A stretch of DNA of 64,000 nucleotides. It comes from Streptococcus anginosus subsp. whileyi MAS624. GTDB taxonomy: Bacteria > Bacillota > Bacilli > Lactobacillales > Streptococcaceae. The stretch covers positions 1,962,501 to 2,026,500 of the forward strand of contig NZ_AP013072.1 in the NCBI RefSeq assembly GCF_000478925.1, read 5' to 3'. This document shows, in pieces, positions 38,751 to 48,780 of the stretch (within the stretch, counting starts at the first letter, position 1; every line of letters starts with the position of its first letter). The notes beneath the pieces are model-generated. The model saw nothing but the letters and a program-made list of their open reading frames with translations, was not told the origin of the DNA and searched no databases. The translations under genes and the position numbers were made by a program.

Positions 38751-40727
38751 CTATTTCAAATTTTTCACAACTTCTACGACATGAGCAACGGTGAAGCCAT
38801 ATTCTTCCATTACCTTAGCAGCTGGAGCAGAAGCACCGAATTTGTCAATGCCGATAACAGCTCCGTCAAGTCCGACATATTTGTACCAAGACTGGGTTGC
38901 AGCCATTTCGATTGCAACACGGCGACGAACTGCATTTGGTAAAATTGCTTCTTTGTAAGCAGCGTCTTGTGCATCAAAGATGTCTGTTGACGGTACGCTG
39001 ACAACGCGAACCTTTTCTCCTTGCGCTTCTAACTCTTTTGCAGCTGCAACAGCTAAGTTGACTTCAGAACCAGATGCTAGAAGGATTGTATCAAAACCAT
39101 CTGTTGTCTCATACACAACATAGGCGCCTTTCGCTACCTTGTCAAAGTCTGTTCCAGCTTCAACAGTCAAGTTTTGACGCGTGAGAACAAGAGCTGTCGG
39201 GGTTGTTTTGCTCTTCAGCGCCAAGTACCAAGCGGCCTGCGTTTCACGCGCATCTGCTGGACGCAAAACATTGAGGTTTGGAATGGCACGAAGTCCTGCT
39301 AAATGCTCAATTGGCTCATGAGTTGGACCGTCTTCACCAACTGCGATTGAGTCATGTGTAAAGACATAGGTCACAGGCAAACCTTGCAGAGCTGACAAGC
39401 GAACAGCCGCTTTAACATAGTCTGAGAAGACAAAGAACGTACCGCCATAAACACGAAGTCCTCCGTGAAGTGCCATACCATTCAAAATAGTCCCCATAGC
39501 AAATTCACGCACACCGAATTGAATATTGCGGTTAAGACGGTGGGCATCATCTTGCAAACCATCTTCTTTGATGTAAGTCATATTAGAATGAGCGAGGTCA
39601 GCAGAGCCACCAAGGAAAGTTGGGAGAACTTTTGCGGCAGCATTCAAAGCATCTTGGCTAGAATTACGAGTAGCTTGTGAAAGACCTGTTTCTTTTACTG
39701 GGAAATCTTCTGGTTTGATCTCAACTGGATCTTTTCCAGCAATAATGGCAGCAACTTCATCAGCTAAGTCAGGATAGGCTTGTTTGTATTCTTCAACGAG
39801 TTTTTCCCAAGCATCATAGGCAGCTTTGCCGCGTTCTGCAACATTAACCCGATAATCTTCGTAGACTTCTTCTGGAATTTCAAATGGTGCGTAATCCCAA
39901 GAAAGAGCTTTGCGAGTAGCGGCTGCTTCTTCTGCACCAAGAGGAGCCCCATGAACAGCATTGGTTCCCTGTTTATTTGGCGAGCCATAGCCAATGACCG
40001 TTTTGACTTCAATCAAGGAAGGTTTGCCAGAAACTTTTGCGGCTTCAATCGCTGCATTGATCGCTTCTAAGTCTGTTCCGTCTTTAACCAAAGCTGTGTG
40101 CCAACCGTAAGCATTGTAACGGTCACGAACACTTTCTGTAAAGGAATCCTTCGTTTCTCCGTCCAAATTGATATCGTTTGAATCATAAAGAACGATGAGC
40201 TTATCTAGCTTTTGCAGTCCAGCATAAGAAGCCGCTTCAGCAGACACGCCTTCCATCAAGTCTCCGTCACCACAAATGACATACGTATAGTGGTCAAAGA
40301 TAGTATAGCCTTCACGGTTGTACTTAGCAGCTAGGAAACGTTCTGCTTGCGCAAAACCAGTTGCCATCGAAATTCCTTGACCAAGGGGTCCAGTTGTCGC
40401 ATCTACACCAGCCGTGTGTCCAAATTCTGGATGTCCAGGCGTCTTAGAACCCCATTGACGGAAGTTCTTGATTTCGTCCATTGTGACATCTTGAAAACCA
40501 GACAAGTGAAGAAGTGCATAGAGCAGCATAGAGCCGTGGCCTGCTGATAATACAAAACGATCGCGATTGACCCAATTTGGTACTTCTGGATTCACACGCA
40601 TTTGCTTGGTAAACAAGTCATAAGCCATCGGAGCTGCGCCCATGACAACACCTGGGTGACCAGATTTTGATTTTTCAATAGCATCAATTCCCAAAAAACG
40701 AATGGCATTGACAGATAAATTTGACAT
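38751..40727 (-). CDS. tkt: transketolase
   Basis: 658 residues. TPP-binding [13 protein letters not shown]...(about 153), [15 protein letters not shown], and the catalytic [12 protein letters not shown] region. Moves two-carbon units in the pentose phosphate pathway. It sits after ulaG, where it would consume the D-xylulose 5-phosphate produced from ascorbate. A strong own promoter is visible. Confidence 0.97.
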   Translation of the reverse strand: MSNLSVNAIRFLGIDAIEKSKSGHPGVVMGAAPMAYDLFTKQMRVNPEVPNWVNRDRFVLSAGHGSMLLYALLHLSGFQDVTMDEIKNFRQWGSKTPGHPEFGHTAGVDATTGPLGQGISMATGFAQAERFLAAKYNREGYTIFDHYTYVICGDGDLMEGVSAEAASYAGLQKLDKLIVLYDSNDINLDGETKDSFTESVRDRYNAYGWHTALVKDGTDLEAINAAIEAAKVSGKPSLIEVKTVIGYGSPNKQGTNAVHGAPLGAEEAAATRKALSWDYAPFEIPEEVYEDYRVNVAERGKAAYDAWEKLVEEYKQAYPDLADEVAAIIAGKDPVEIKPEDFPVKETGLSQATRNSSQDALNAAAKVLPTFLGGSADLAHSNMTYIKEDGLQDDAHRLNRNIQFGVREFAMGTILNGMALHGGLRVYGGTFFVFSDYVKAAVRLSALQGLPVTYVFTHDSIAVGEDGPTHEPIEHLAGLRAIPNLNVLRPADARETQAAWYLALKSKTTPTALVLTRQNLTVEAGTDFDKVAKGAYVVYETTDGFDTILLASGSEVNLAVAAAKELEAQGEKVRVVSVPSTDIFDAQDAAYKEAILPNAVRRRVAIEMAATQSWYKYVGLDGAVIGIDKFGASAPAAKVMEEYGFTVAHVVEVVKNLK

Positions 40728-40780
40728 TGAATTCTCCTTTTATAATACTACCCTTTCAGTAGCAATTATTCTACACTATC

Positions 40781-40824
40781 ATTATATGAAAATTATCCGC
40801 ATATCGCAATGTATACGGATAATT
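40781..40824 (-). promoter_or_regulatory. tkt promoter inside a palindrome
   Basis: Minus strand TTGCGA (40804-40809), 17-bp spacer, TATAAT (40781-40786). A perfect 9-bp inverted repeat AATTATCCG / CGGATAATT (40791-40799 and 40816-40824) encloses the -35. It is either an operator or the tail hairpin of ulaG. Confidence 0.65.
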
Positions 40825-40837
40825 CCCACTTAATTTT

Positions 40838-41929
40838 TTATAGTAAAGCCTTAAATTGAATATTTGAATCGTGCTCGAAGCAATCATCAAAACCACGTGG
40901 ATGGTGGTATTCAATTCTGTCTTTGTCTTGCGGATAAGTGTATTTACCGCCGACTTCCCAAATGAATGGATGGAATTGATATTGCAAGCGCTCTTTGCGC
41001 ATTTTCCAGAGGGCAAGAATCTCATCTGTTGAAGCCATGAAATTAGACCAGATGTCGTAGTGAACTGGAATAATGACTTTGGCACGCAGATTTTCAGCCA
41101 TACGAAGCAAATCAATCGAAGTCATCTTGTCTTGAATACCGATTGGGTTGTCACCGTAGTTGTTAATCGCTACATCAATATTGAAATCTTTTCCATGTTT
41201 GGCAAAATAGTTTGAGAAGTGAGAATCTGCGCCATGATAGATGGTACCACCTGGTGTTTCAAAAATATAGTTAACAGCTTTGCGAGCCATGTCATCATCT
41301 GTGATAGCTAAACCTGCTAAATCACCATCTTGAGCATCAGCTCCTTGTATTGGGAGAGTTACCAGACAGGTGCGGTCAAACGACTCTACAGCGGTGATCT
41401 TAATATCTTTGAATTCAAAGATATCACCTGGCTTTAAGATCATAATACGATCTTTTGGCACACCCCAATTTTTCCAAACTTCACCACATTCATAAGGTCC
41501 TACAAATTTAACATGATTAAGTTTTGGGTTATTGATAATGGCTGCCGCAGTATTAATATCGATGTGGTCACTATGATAATGAGAAACCAAATAATAATCC
41601 AACTCATTAATCATAAATGGATCAATCACCATTGGTTGGGCCCTAAGATTGGGCTGTAATTTACGAGCTCCTGCCATATTAGCCATTTGATGTCCACGAA
41701 CCATATCCTTAACTTGCTTGGTCGCTTTCCCACGATTTGACCATAAGTCCATGACAACATTAGCACCGCCTGGTGTCTTAATCCAGATACCACAGTTTCC
41801 TAACCACCACATCGCAAAGTTGTCAGCTGGCACGACTTCTTGCTCGATTTCTTCATTTAACCATGTTCCCCATTCTGGGAAAGTACTTAAAATCCAAGAT
41901 TCCCGAGTAATTTCGTTTACGTTTGGCAT
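40838..41929 (-). CDS. ulaG: L-ascorbate-6-phosphate lactonase UlaG
   Basis: 363 residues from MPNVNEITRES (GAGGAGG lies 8 nt before; the ATG two codons earlier would sit on the SD). Metallo-beta-lactamase fold with metal motif SHYHSDHID (about 114-122). It opens L-ascorbate 6-phosphate to 3-keto-L-gulonate 6-phosphate, the first cytoplasmic step. It has its own promoter with an ula operator. Confidence 0.96.
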   Translation of the reverse strand: MPNVNEITRESWILSTFPEWGTWLNEEIEQEVVPADNFAMWWLGNCGIWIKTPGGANVVMDLWSNRGKATKQVKDMVRGHQMANMAGARKLQPNLRAQPMVIDPFMINELDYYLVSHYHSDHIDINTAAAIINNPKLNHVKFVGPYECGEVWKNWGVPKDRIMILKPGDIFEFKDIKITAVESFDRTCLVTLPIQGADAQDGDLAGLAITDDDMARKAVNYIFETPGGTIYHGADSHFSNYFAKHGKDFNIDVAINNYGDNPIGIQDKMTSIDLLRMAENLRAKVIIPVHYDIWSNFMASTDEILALWKMRKERLQYQFHPFIWEVGGKYTYPQDKDRIEYHHPRGFDDCFEHDSNIQFKALL

Positions 41930-41968
41930 GATCATTCCTCCTCAAGATAATATTATATTTCTATCTTT

Positions 41969-42034
41969 AGTATAAGCTGCTCTAAGAGAGAAAAAAAGAC
42001 CAAATAAAGCACACGGTTGTGTTCAAGATTGGAC
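41969..42034 (-). promoter_or_regulatory. ulaG promoter and ula operator
   Basis: -10 TATACT at 41969-41974, no consensus -35 (T run instead), then a 37-bp dyad element at 41998-42034 that begins GACCAA and ends TTGGAC on the plus strand. The same element stands at the same distance (23 bp) upstream of the ulaA -10. Typical of an activator-dependent promoter. Confidence 0.7.
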
Positions 42035-42090
42035 TATTTTTAGTACCTAAAAAAGTCGGGAATTCTATCCCTAGCTAGTCATCCATTCTT

Positions 42091-43764
42091 TCAGTCTTCT
42101 GTTGAAGTTGATAATAATTCTTCGTTTACAAGCTTTTGAATTTTATTTTTCAACTCTTGTGTACGAGTTGAATCCTTGAGGTATTGTGACAAAAGTCGTT
42201 CTAAATCTTGACTAAATCGCACTCCTTTAGTAGAAAGGGTTTGATCTTTGACAAAAGAAGTAATATTCAATACGTCCTCGTAATCCAAAATGGGCTGAAT
42301 CTGGATCGTTGGCAGAGTGGTTTCCAAGCCGTCATTTGTCGTAATTAATAAATCCACATCTAAAATGTCTTCGACGCTTTTGAATTGTTCTGTCGTAAAA
42401 ACAGCACTTAAATTTTCATTTGGTAAATGATACAAGCACTGTTTGAGTAGCAATTTCTGCACAGCTACTCCCTCGTCACAAACTAAATAAATTCGTTTAG
42501 CATCTCGTTTTTCAGCATGATTATGCTTTAAAAATCCACCCATGTGAAGAGCAAGATAAGCCACCTCATCATCGGTTAGTGAAATAAGCCACGCTTCCTC
42601 CAAAATCACAGCGCAAGACTTGGTGACCGCAAACAAATCTGCATATTTTTCCTTGATCTGTCTTGTCAATGGATTTTTAGACAGAATGCCGTAGGTTTTA
42701 CGAAATAGTAGAGCTTTGCAATGCGTCAATAAATTCCGCAACAAATCTTCTTTATTTTCAATTTCAAAGTGCGAACTAACTTCAAAACGCCAGATAAACT
42801 CATCAATCGCTTCTTTTAATTGGACATAATCTTGACTGGTTGCATGAATATCCCGATCTTTCCGGTAAGAAAGCAAAAGAACAGTTAAGAGTGAAATCTC
42901 AATATCATTTAATTTCAAGCCAAATGTCGCCCCTAAATTGTTGTTCAAATGTTTAGCTGCTTGATATTCAATCCGCTTGCGAATCAAGGTAAACTCACGC
43001 TTCAAATCTTCCTGTTCTTCCTCACTTAAAGCCATATTTCGACAGCTCAACAGAAGATATGGTAAGACTTGCAACATAAATTTGATTTCATGGCGATTGA
43101 TTTTCTTACCTAAGTCTTGCTCTACATCTTGTACCCTTTGGTTAAGAAAGTCTTGTAAATCATCCGACAGAAGAATCTCATCACCAACAAAATTCCTTAT
43201 CTTCTTTGTTAAAATCGTAACAAAACTATGATTTCCCTCTGCAAAAATGTGATACAAGAGAGAATGTACATATTGGATTTTATTGAGTGGATGACATTTC
43301 AAAAGATATCCTTGCGCTTTTGTGGATGTAAGGTTGACTTGATACTGCTCTGAAGCTAACTGATTGCGGATTTCGTTCAAATCATTAAGAACGGTATTCC
43401 GAGACACCTCGGTCAATTCCATCAGTTTTTCAATGGTGACACGCTTATTTGCAACACAAATATACAGAACGGTCAACTGCATGCGCTCGGTCATGCTCAT
43501 GACATAACTATAAGAATCGACTCCTTCCAGCAAGGATTGGCATAATTCCTTTTGCTGTGCAGTTAAGACAATCCCTACCCTCGGACGACTGCTAATCATT
43601 TCACCAACCTCTGCCAAAGCGTCATTGATTTTTTCCAAATGATAATAAATCTTCCTCCGCGATTGATTGGTTGCTCGTGAAATCGTCATAATCGTTTCTG
43701 GCTCTTTCAACTGAATGAGGTATCTTAGTAAGTCACAACTTGTCTGGTCCAATAGTATCATCAT
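42091..43764 (-). CDS. BglG/MtlR-type PRD regulator of the ula genes
   Basis: 557 residues. N-terminal helix-turn-helix domains (MTISRATNQSRRKIYYHLEK; VTIEKLMELTEVSRNTVLND), two PRD modules with conserved His (about 180-400), then an EIIB-like region (RIYLVCDEGVAVQKLLLKQC). PRDs are phosphorylated by the PTS, so activity follows ascorbate transport. DNA-binding domains rather than an RNA-binding CAT domain make it a transcription activator. It lies between ulaF and ulaG and is the probable reader of the 37-bp operator. Confidence 0.88.
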   Translation of the reverse strand: MMILLDQTSCDLLRYLIQLKEPETIMTISRATNQSRRKIYYHLEKINDALAEVGEMISSRPRVGIVLTAQQKELCQSLLEGVDSYSYVMSMTERMQLTVLYICVANKRVTIEKLMELTEVSRNTVLNDLNEIRNQLASEQYQVNLTSTKAQGYLLKCHPLNKIQYVHSLLYHIFAEGNHSFVTILTKKIRNFVGDEILLSDDLQDFLNQRVQDVEQDLGKKINRHEIKFMLQVLPYLLLSCRNMALSEEEQEDLKREFTLIRKRIEYQAAKHLNNNLGATFGLKLNDIEISLLTVLLLSYRKDRDIHATSQDYVQLKEAIDEFIWRFEVSSHFEIENKEDLLRNLLTHCKALLFRKTYGILSKNPLTRQIKEKYADLFAVTKSCAVILEEAWLISLTDDEVAYLALHMGGFLKHNHAEKRDAKRIYLVCDEGVAVQKLLLKQCLYHLPNENLSAVFTTEQFKSVEDILDVDLLITTNDGLETTLPTIQIQPILDYEDVLNITSFVKDQTLSTKGVRFSQDLERLLSQYLKDSTRTQELKNKIQKLVNEELLSTSTED

Positions 43765-43790
43765 TTACTCCTTGAAAGGGACTGTAAATT

Positions 43791-43799
43791 ATTATAACA
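43791..43799 (-). promoter_or_regulatory. extended -10 promoter of the ula regulator
   Basis: TG-T-TATAAT on the minus strand, 26 bp before the ATG. No -35. Suggests low independent expression besides read-through from ulaF. The 204-bp gap also holds an inverted repeat GGGGTGGAAC / GTTCCACACCC (43885-43939 region). Confidence 0.5.
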
Positions 43800-43968
43800 T
43801 CTTTTCACACATCTTCCTACGAGATTGAAACGAGTCCATCTGTTATTTTGGTTATCTTTGAGTTTGTTGCGGAAGCAGAATGAGAAAAGCAGGGTGTGGA
43901 ACTGCCAACCATGACACTCTGAATCATAGTAATCGTTCCACCCCTTGATAGGTTTCTTATCGTCGTTC

Positions 43969-44670
43969 TTACTTTTTCTGTCCGTAGTAAGCATTCTTGC
44001 CATGTTTCCGCAGGTAATGCTTATCTTTGAGCTCTTGCGGTACTTCTGCAACAGTTGGATTGATAGCTTCCGTATAGCGTGCCATGCGAGCAGCTTCTTC
44101 AAGTACAACTGCATTATAAACAGCAGACTTTTCATCCTTCCCCCAAGCAAATGGTCCGTGGTTGCGGACGGTTACACCTGCTACTGCGAGTGGATCTAAG
44201 CCACGCTTGGCAAATTCTTCAACAATGACTTTACCAGTTTCTTTTTCATACTCGCCATTGATTTCTTCAGTTGTCAAAGCACGAGCGCAAGGAATAGCAC
44301 CGTAGAAAGTGTCAGCATGCGTCGTGCCATAACAAGGAATATCACGTCCTGCTTGAGCCCAAGCCACACCTTCTGTCGAGTGCGTATGGACAATACCGCC
44401 AACCTCTAGGAATGCTTTATACAACTCAACATGCGTCGGCAAATCTGATGACGGATTGAGATCACCTTCGACAATATTGCCATCCAAATCTGTCACAACC
44501 ATATTTTCTGGAGATAGATTTTCATACGCCACACCAGAAGGTTTGATGGCAATCAAACCTTTCTCGCGGTCAATCGCCGAGACATTACCCCAGGTAAATT
44601 TCACCAAACCATGCTCTGGAAGTTCCATATTGGCTTTATAGACACGTTCTCGTAATTCTGGTACTAACAT
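43969..44670 (-). CDS. ulaF: L-ribulose-5-phosphate 4-epimerase UlaF
   Basis: 233 residues from MLVPELRERVY, one base after the ulaE stop. Class II aldolase fold: GNVSAIDR, THVELYKA, Zn-binding HTHSTEGVAWA, and HADTFYGAIPC. Converts L-ribulose 5-phosphate to D-xylulose 5-phosphate, the last step before the pentose phosphate pathway. Confidence 0.95.
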   Translation of the reverse strand: MLVPELRERVYKANMELPEHGLVKFTWGNVSAIDREKGLIAIKPSGVAYENLSPENMVVTDLDGNIVEGDLNPSSDLPTHVELYKAFLEVGGIVHTHSTEGVAWAQAGRDIPCYGTTHADTFYGAIPCARALTTEEINGEYEKETGKVIVEEFAKRGLDPLAVAGVTVRNHGPFAWGKDEKSAVYNAVVLEEAARMARYTEAINPTVAEVPQELKDKHYLRKHGKNAYYGQKK

Positions 44671-44671
44671 T

Positions 44672-45532
44672 TCATAACCCCGCTTTCTCAATGAGTGGAT
44701 AAAGGAAATCTTGCGCTTCTTTGATAGCAGCTTTGGTTTCTTCCACCGTTTCACAATTTTCAGACCACATTTCAATCAAAAACGGTCCTTGGTAATTGGT
44801 TTTCTTCAAAACGGCAAACATTTCTTCCCAATTGACACAACCTTTACCAAAAGGTACATCGCGAAATTGCCCTTTAGAATGCTCCGTCACGGCATAGGTA
44901 TCTTTTAAGTGCAGCGCAGCAATTGCCTGATGACCAAGGTAAAATTCACTCCAAAGGTCATTATGCCAAGCAGAAACATTGCCCGTATCTGGATAGACAA
45001 AGAGATAAGGCGAATTGATTTCTTTTGCCACAGCCAAATATTTTTCAATGCTGTTGATAAATGGGTCATCCATAATCTCAATAGCCAACATGACTTGCGC
45101 CTGCTCAGCCCAATCACAAGCTCGTCGCAGATTTTTTAAGAAACGAGCGCGCGTGGTTGGGGATTTTTCTTCGTAATAAACATCATACCCTGCTAATTGA
45201 ATGACCCGCACACCTAAATCTTGCGCTAACTCAATACATTGTTTCATCGTTTCAAGCGATTTGGCTTCTAGCTCAGGATCATTTGAGCCCAAAGGATAGC
45301 GCCGATGACCGCTAAAGCAAATGCTTGGAATCCGCACACCTGTATCATAGATGGCTTTGATAAGTTCTAGACGTTCTTCTTTGGACCAAGTGAGACGTGC
45401 CAGCCGAGCATCGCTTTCATCAACCGACATTTCCACAAAGTCAAATCCCATTTCCTTAGCAAATTCTAACCGTTCCCGCCAAGAAAATTGCTTCGGCGTC
45501 GCCTTTTCATAAATTCCAATTGGACGTGCCAT
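44672..45532 (-). CDS. ulaE: L-ribulose-5-phosphate 3-epimerase (L-xylulose-5-P 3-epimerase) UlaE
   Basis: 286 residues, TIM barrel (xylose isomerase-like) with FVEMSVDESDARLARLTW, HRRYPLGS, and metal-site EIMDDPFI...YPDTGN...HLKD...E. Full length for UlaE. It is 3 bp after ulaD. Confidence 0.95.
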   Translation of the reverse strand: MARPIGIYEKATPKQFSWRERLEFAKEMGFDFVEMSVDESDARLARLTWSKEERLELIKAIYDTGVRIPSICFSGHRRYPLGSNDPELEAKSLETMKQCIELAQDLGVRVIQLAGYDVYYEEKSPTTRARFLKNLRRACDWAEQAQVMLAIEIMDDPFINSIEKYLAVAKEINSPYLFVYPDTGNVSAWHNDLWSEFYLGHQAIAALHLKDTYAVTEHSKGQFRDVPFGKGCVNWEEMFAVLKKTNYQGPFLIEMWSENCETVEETKAAIKEAQDFLYPLIEKAGL

Positions 45533-45535
45533 GAC

Positions 45536-46204
45536 TTACCCCCAGATTCGTTTGATTTCGTCTTTGAAAGCACGCGCTGCTGCTGCTGGATTTTCAGCTT
45601 CTGTAATGCCGCGTCCAGCAATAAAGGTAAAGACATCCACTCCTTCAAAAAGTTTGAGTGTGTCCACATTCAAACCACCCGTCACAGACACACGGAAGCC
45701 CATTTCAATGAGTTTTTTAACCTTGTTAAGGTCTTTTTCACCCCACGTTTCACCTGCAAGCAGAGCGTCACGTGATTGGTGATAAATAGCTTGAGAAATA
45801 CCAGCATCAAGCCATTGCTGTGCTTGCTCAAAAGTCCAATCTCCATAGAGTTCTACTTGAATTTCGCCACGGTCACTACGTTCTTCTTTAATAGCTTTAA
45901 GAGCTGCTTTCATGGTAGGAATCGTAGCACAACAGATACAAGTCATCCAGTCAGCACCGCGTACGGCATTATTTTTAGCAACTGTCCCACCAGCATCAGC
46001 ACATTTCGTATCGGCAACGATGATTTTATCTGGAAAAAGACTGCGTAAGACTTCTACCAACTCGCTACCCACCTGCAAGAGACAAACTGTCCCTGCTTCA
46101 ATGACATCTACTTCATGGCCAACCGACACAGCCGCTTTAATGGCTCCTTGCAAATCAGAATGATCCAGTGCTACTTGTAAATTCGGTAATCGTTTTGACA
46201 TCAT
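45536..46204 (-). CDS. ulaD: 3-keto-L-gulonate-6-phosphate decarboxylase UlaD
   Basis: 222 residues of the OMP decarboxylase superfamily: LQVALDHSDL, catalytic ADTKCADAGG (about 64-73), VELYGDWT, VTGGLNVD. Decarboxylates 3-keto-L-gulonate 6-P to L-xylulose 5-P. An ATG one codon further in is equally possible. Confidence 0.95.
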   Translation of the reverse strand: MMSKRLPNLQVALDHSDLQGAIKAAVSVGHEVDVIEAGTVCLLQVGSELVEVLRSLFPDKIIVADTKCADAGGTVAKNNAVRGADWMTCICCATIPTMKAALKAIKEERSDRGEIQVELYGDWTFEQAQQWLDAGISQAIYHQSRDALLAGETWGEKDLNKVKKLIEMGFRVSVTGGLNVDTLKLFEGVDVFTFIAGRGITEAENPAAAARAFKDEIKRIWG

Positions 46205-46248
46205 TTTCTCACTTTCTATTTTCTAATATATTGAAACACAACCATTTA

Positions 46249-46734
46249 CTAACTATCTAAATCCAATCCTTCTAAATAAGGACTATTTTTTGACTCATCA
46301 ATCAAAGCTAGAACTTCTGCTTCTGTTTGACAAGCTAACAAACGATCAATAGAATTTTCCAATTCAAAGAGGGCAATAATCTGCGGAATGGCAACACTCG
46401 TATGAATTTTTGAACTCGTTGCTGCAAGAGCTAACAAGACACTCACGCCTTTCCCGTCTGAGAAAGTTACAGGCTCTTTCAACGTCACCAAAGAGAAGGC
46501 ATCTTTTTGTACACCAGCTTCTGGACGAGCATGTGGCATCGCCATACCGGGCATCAAAATATAGTAAGGACCATATCCTTCTGTGGATTCGATGATAGCA
46601 TCATAATATTCAGGCTTAACAGCTCCGCTTTCAATCAAAGGGTCAACAGAAAGTTTGACCGCTTCTTGCCAAGTCGAAGCAGAAAGCCCTAAACGAATGG
46701 ATTTGTTTTCAATCAATGCTTGCTTTAAATTCAT
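46249..46734 (-). CDS. ulaC: ascorbate PTS subunit IIA (UlaC)
   Basis: 161 residues from MNLKQALIENKSIRLG (AGGAAG SD). The longer reading frame upstream is non-coding repeat. The phospho-His is in MAMPHARPE (about residue 68). Donates phosphate to UlaB. Confidence 0.94.
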   Translation of the reverse strand: MNLKQALIENKSIRLGLSASTWQEAVKLSVDPLIESGAVKPEYYDAIIESTEGYGPYYILMPGMAMPHARPEAGVQKDAFSLVTLKEPVTFSDGKGVSVLLALAATSSKIHTSVAIPQIIALFELENSIDRLLACQTEAEVLALIDESKNSPYLEGLDLDS

Positions 46735-46862
46735 GGCTTCTTCCTTTCGTAGAAAATGGAAACTCAAAACGGATTGGCAAAGAGAAATCTTCTGCTTCTT
46801 TAAAAGCACAATAGACTTGAACTTCCCTATGTTTTCAGTTTCACCTATCCTTTTAAGCGAAT

Positions 46863-46935
46863 GAGGCTTGGACAAACGTCCAAAGCCTCTATATCAATTT
46901 CTTAAGCGACGAGGCTGAGACAAACCTCTAGCCGC
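46863..46935. repeat. dispersed intergenic repeat, copy 4, inside the ula operon
   Basis: Strong hairpin GAGGCTTGGAC - AAAC - GTCCAAAGCCTC (46863-46889), then ATCAATTTCTTAAGCGA and a second GAGGCTGAGACAAACCTC hairpin. It lies between ulaB and ulaC and could act as a processing or attenuation site that lowers expression of the downstream genes. Confidence 0.55.
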
Positions 46936-46936
46936 A

Positions 46937-47218
46937 TCATTCCAGTACTTGTGATAGTTTTTCAGTAATTTCTTTATTGTCCATCAAATTATCTAGACCA
47001 ATCAATTGACCGTTTGTCCGCCCATCCAATTCATGAATCAGATGCAGAGAAGCGATGACAATATCATAACCTGAAGCAAGGCTTTTTGCTTCACCTACAC
47101 TGCATGAATTGACAGTAAAATCTGTTTGCCCCAGTTTACGTAGAGCGTTTTCTACTTTCATCTTAATCACCATAGATGAACCCATGCCATTTCCGCATGC
47201 TGTTAATACCTTAACCAT
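46937..47218 (-). CDS. ulaB: ascorbate PTS subunit IIB (UlaB)
   Basis: 93 residues with the phospho-Cys in LTACGNGMGSSMV (residue 8). Receives phosphate from IIA and hands it to ascorbate. 30 bp after ulaA. Confidence 0.95.
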   Translation of the reverse strand: MVKVLTACGNGMGSSMVIKMKVENALRKLGQTDFTVNSCSVGEAKSLASGYDIVIASLHLIHELDGRTNGQLIGLDNLMDNKEITEKLSQVLE

Positions 47219-47248
47219 ATTATTTTCCTCCGTTAATTAAATCTATTT

Positions 47249-48709
47249 TTATTCTTCTTCCGCTTGGACATCACCACGGTAGTATGCTTCCTTGTCTTTT
47301 GCTTTGGCAAATTGCAACTGCGGAATAATCAGCAAGAATACACAAACAAGAATGTAACCTACAATGCCAAGATATTTGAAAAGATAACCAAAACCAAGCC
47401 AAGGGAATTCAAAGTCAATATTTCCATGGTAACCACCGTAAGAAGCCAGACCGAGAAGTGCCACACAGAGAGCACCAAGCGCTACTTGCAATACACCTGA
47501 AATAAAGGACAGGATAACCGCCGCTTTCCAGCCGCCGCGCTTATCTGCATAAACTGCAATCGCTGCATTGTCAAAGAATACTGGAACGAAACCAGTGATA
47601 ATCAGAATTGGATTCTTAAAGATAATTAAGAGCATAATAGTAATCAATTGACCAATTAAGCCAAAAGCAAATCCTGAAAGCACCGCATTTGGTGAACCAA
47701 AACCATAAGAAGCTGCAACGTCCACAGCTGGGAATGAACCAGGAAGCAATTTGTTAGAGATACCTTGGAAGGCATTCGTCAATTCTGCTACAAACATCCG
47801 CACCCCTTGCATCAAGACAAAGAGATAAACGGAGAACGTGAAGGCTGTTTGAATGATATACATGTAAAAATCTTGCTTAGCAGGGTTGTAAACTGTACCT
47901 GATGTGATAACTTTTGCATTTGACATGATATCCGGACCCAAAATTAAGAGAATAGCTCCAAAGAAAACCAACATCAACGTCGCCGAAGCAACCACTGTAT
48001 CGTGGAAAATAGACAAGAATTTTGGTAATTTCAAGTTGTCAAGATTTTCTTCTTTCTTGCCAAATTTGTCTGCAACTTTATCCACAAACCAGATAGCAAA
48101 TTGTTGTTGGTGACCAATCGCAAAACCACCGCCACCTGTCAGACGTTGTGTTGCTTCTACTGTCATATTGGAGCTGACTGCCCAGTAAAGTCCACAGATG
48201 ACACCGATTGCCAGCACGCCCCAGCTATTACGCAATTGAGGAATAAGGAGAAGAACCATCAATGAAACGGTTGCTGCTTGTTGCACCATGATATGACCTG
48301 TAATGAACAGCGTCCGCACTTTCGTAATTTTCCGAAGAGCAACGAGCAGGATATTGACACCAAAACCAATCAAAAGTGCTGTTGTTGCTGCTCCGACAAA
48401 GTTTGGAAATTCTTCTGCAATCTTTGTATTTGCCGCTGTTAGTCCAAAGTATGGGTCAATAACCGCCGCACCAATCTTAAACTTAAAGTTCAAAGCCGCC
48501 AAAATCGGACGGAAAGTTGTTACCAAACCTCCAGCACCAACGTTCAACAGCATATAACCAACTGTCGCTTTGATTGAAACCGGCATAGACATCTGCGCTG
48601 GCTTTTTCAACAGAGCATAGCCAATTAGAACCAAGAGACCTACAAAGAAGGCCGGATTCTGCAAAATGTTTTGCGAGAACCAGTTCAGAATGTTTAAAAT
48701 GATGTTCAT
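47249..48709 (-). CDS. ulaA: ascorbate PTS membrane subunit IIC (UlaA)
   Basis: 486 residues, about 11 membrane helices, family motif GFGVNILLVALRKITKVRTLF (in part) and QQQFAIWFVDKVADKFGKKEE (in part). Takes up L-ascorbate and phosphorylates it at C6. First gene of ulaABCDEF. Confidence 0.96.
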   Translation of the reverse strand: MNIILNILNWFSQNILQNPAFFVGLLVLIGYALLKKPAQMSMPVSIKATVGYMLLNVGAGGLVTTFRPILAALNFKFKIGAAVIDPYFGLTAANTKIAEEFPNFVGAATTALLIGFGVNILLVALRKITKVRTLFITGHIMVQQAATVSLMVLLLIPQLRNSWGVLAIGVICGLYWAVSSNMTVEATQRLTGGGGFAIGHQQQFAIWFVDKVADKFGKKEENLDNLKLPKFLSIFHDTVVASATLMLVFFGAILLILGPDIMSNAKVITSGTVYNPAKQDFYMYIIQTAFTFSVYLFVLMQGVRMFVAELTNAFQGISNKLLPGSFPAVDVAASYGFGSPNAVLSGFAFGLIGQLITIMLLIIFKNPILIITGFVPVFFDNAAIAVYADKRGGWKAAVILSFISGVLQVALGALCVALLGLASYGGYHGNIDFEFPWLGFGYLFKYLGIVGYILVCVFLLIIPQLQFAKAKDKEAYYRGDVQAEEE

Positions 48710-48751
48710 TTTAACTCTCCTTTTTCTATTTTATTTGTTCTTTATAAGCCT

Positions 48752-48776
48752 ATTATAAACCATGTAAGCGGTAACA
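48752..48776 (-). promoter_or_regulatory. ulaA promoter with cre site
   Basis: -10 TATAAT at 48752-48757. The plus strand TGTAAGCGGTAACA (48763-48776) is a perfect match to the CcpA consensus TGWAANCGNTNWCA and covers the -35 region. Glucose should therefore switch the ula operon off. Confidence 0.85.
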
Positions 48777-48780
48777 AAAA

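Noticed and set aside
43761..44150. 129-codon frame overlapping ulaF and reaching the ula regulator
   Set aside because: Mostly antiparallel-frame shadow of ulaF; no family resemblance and no RBS.
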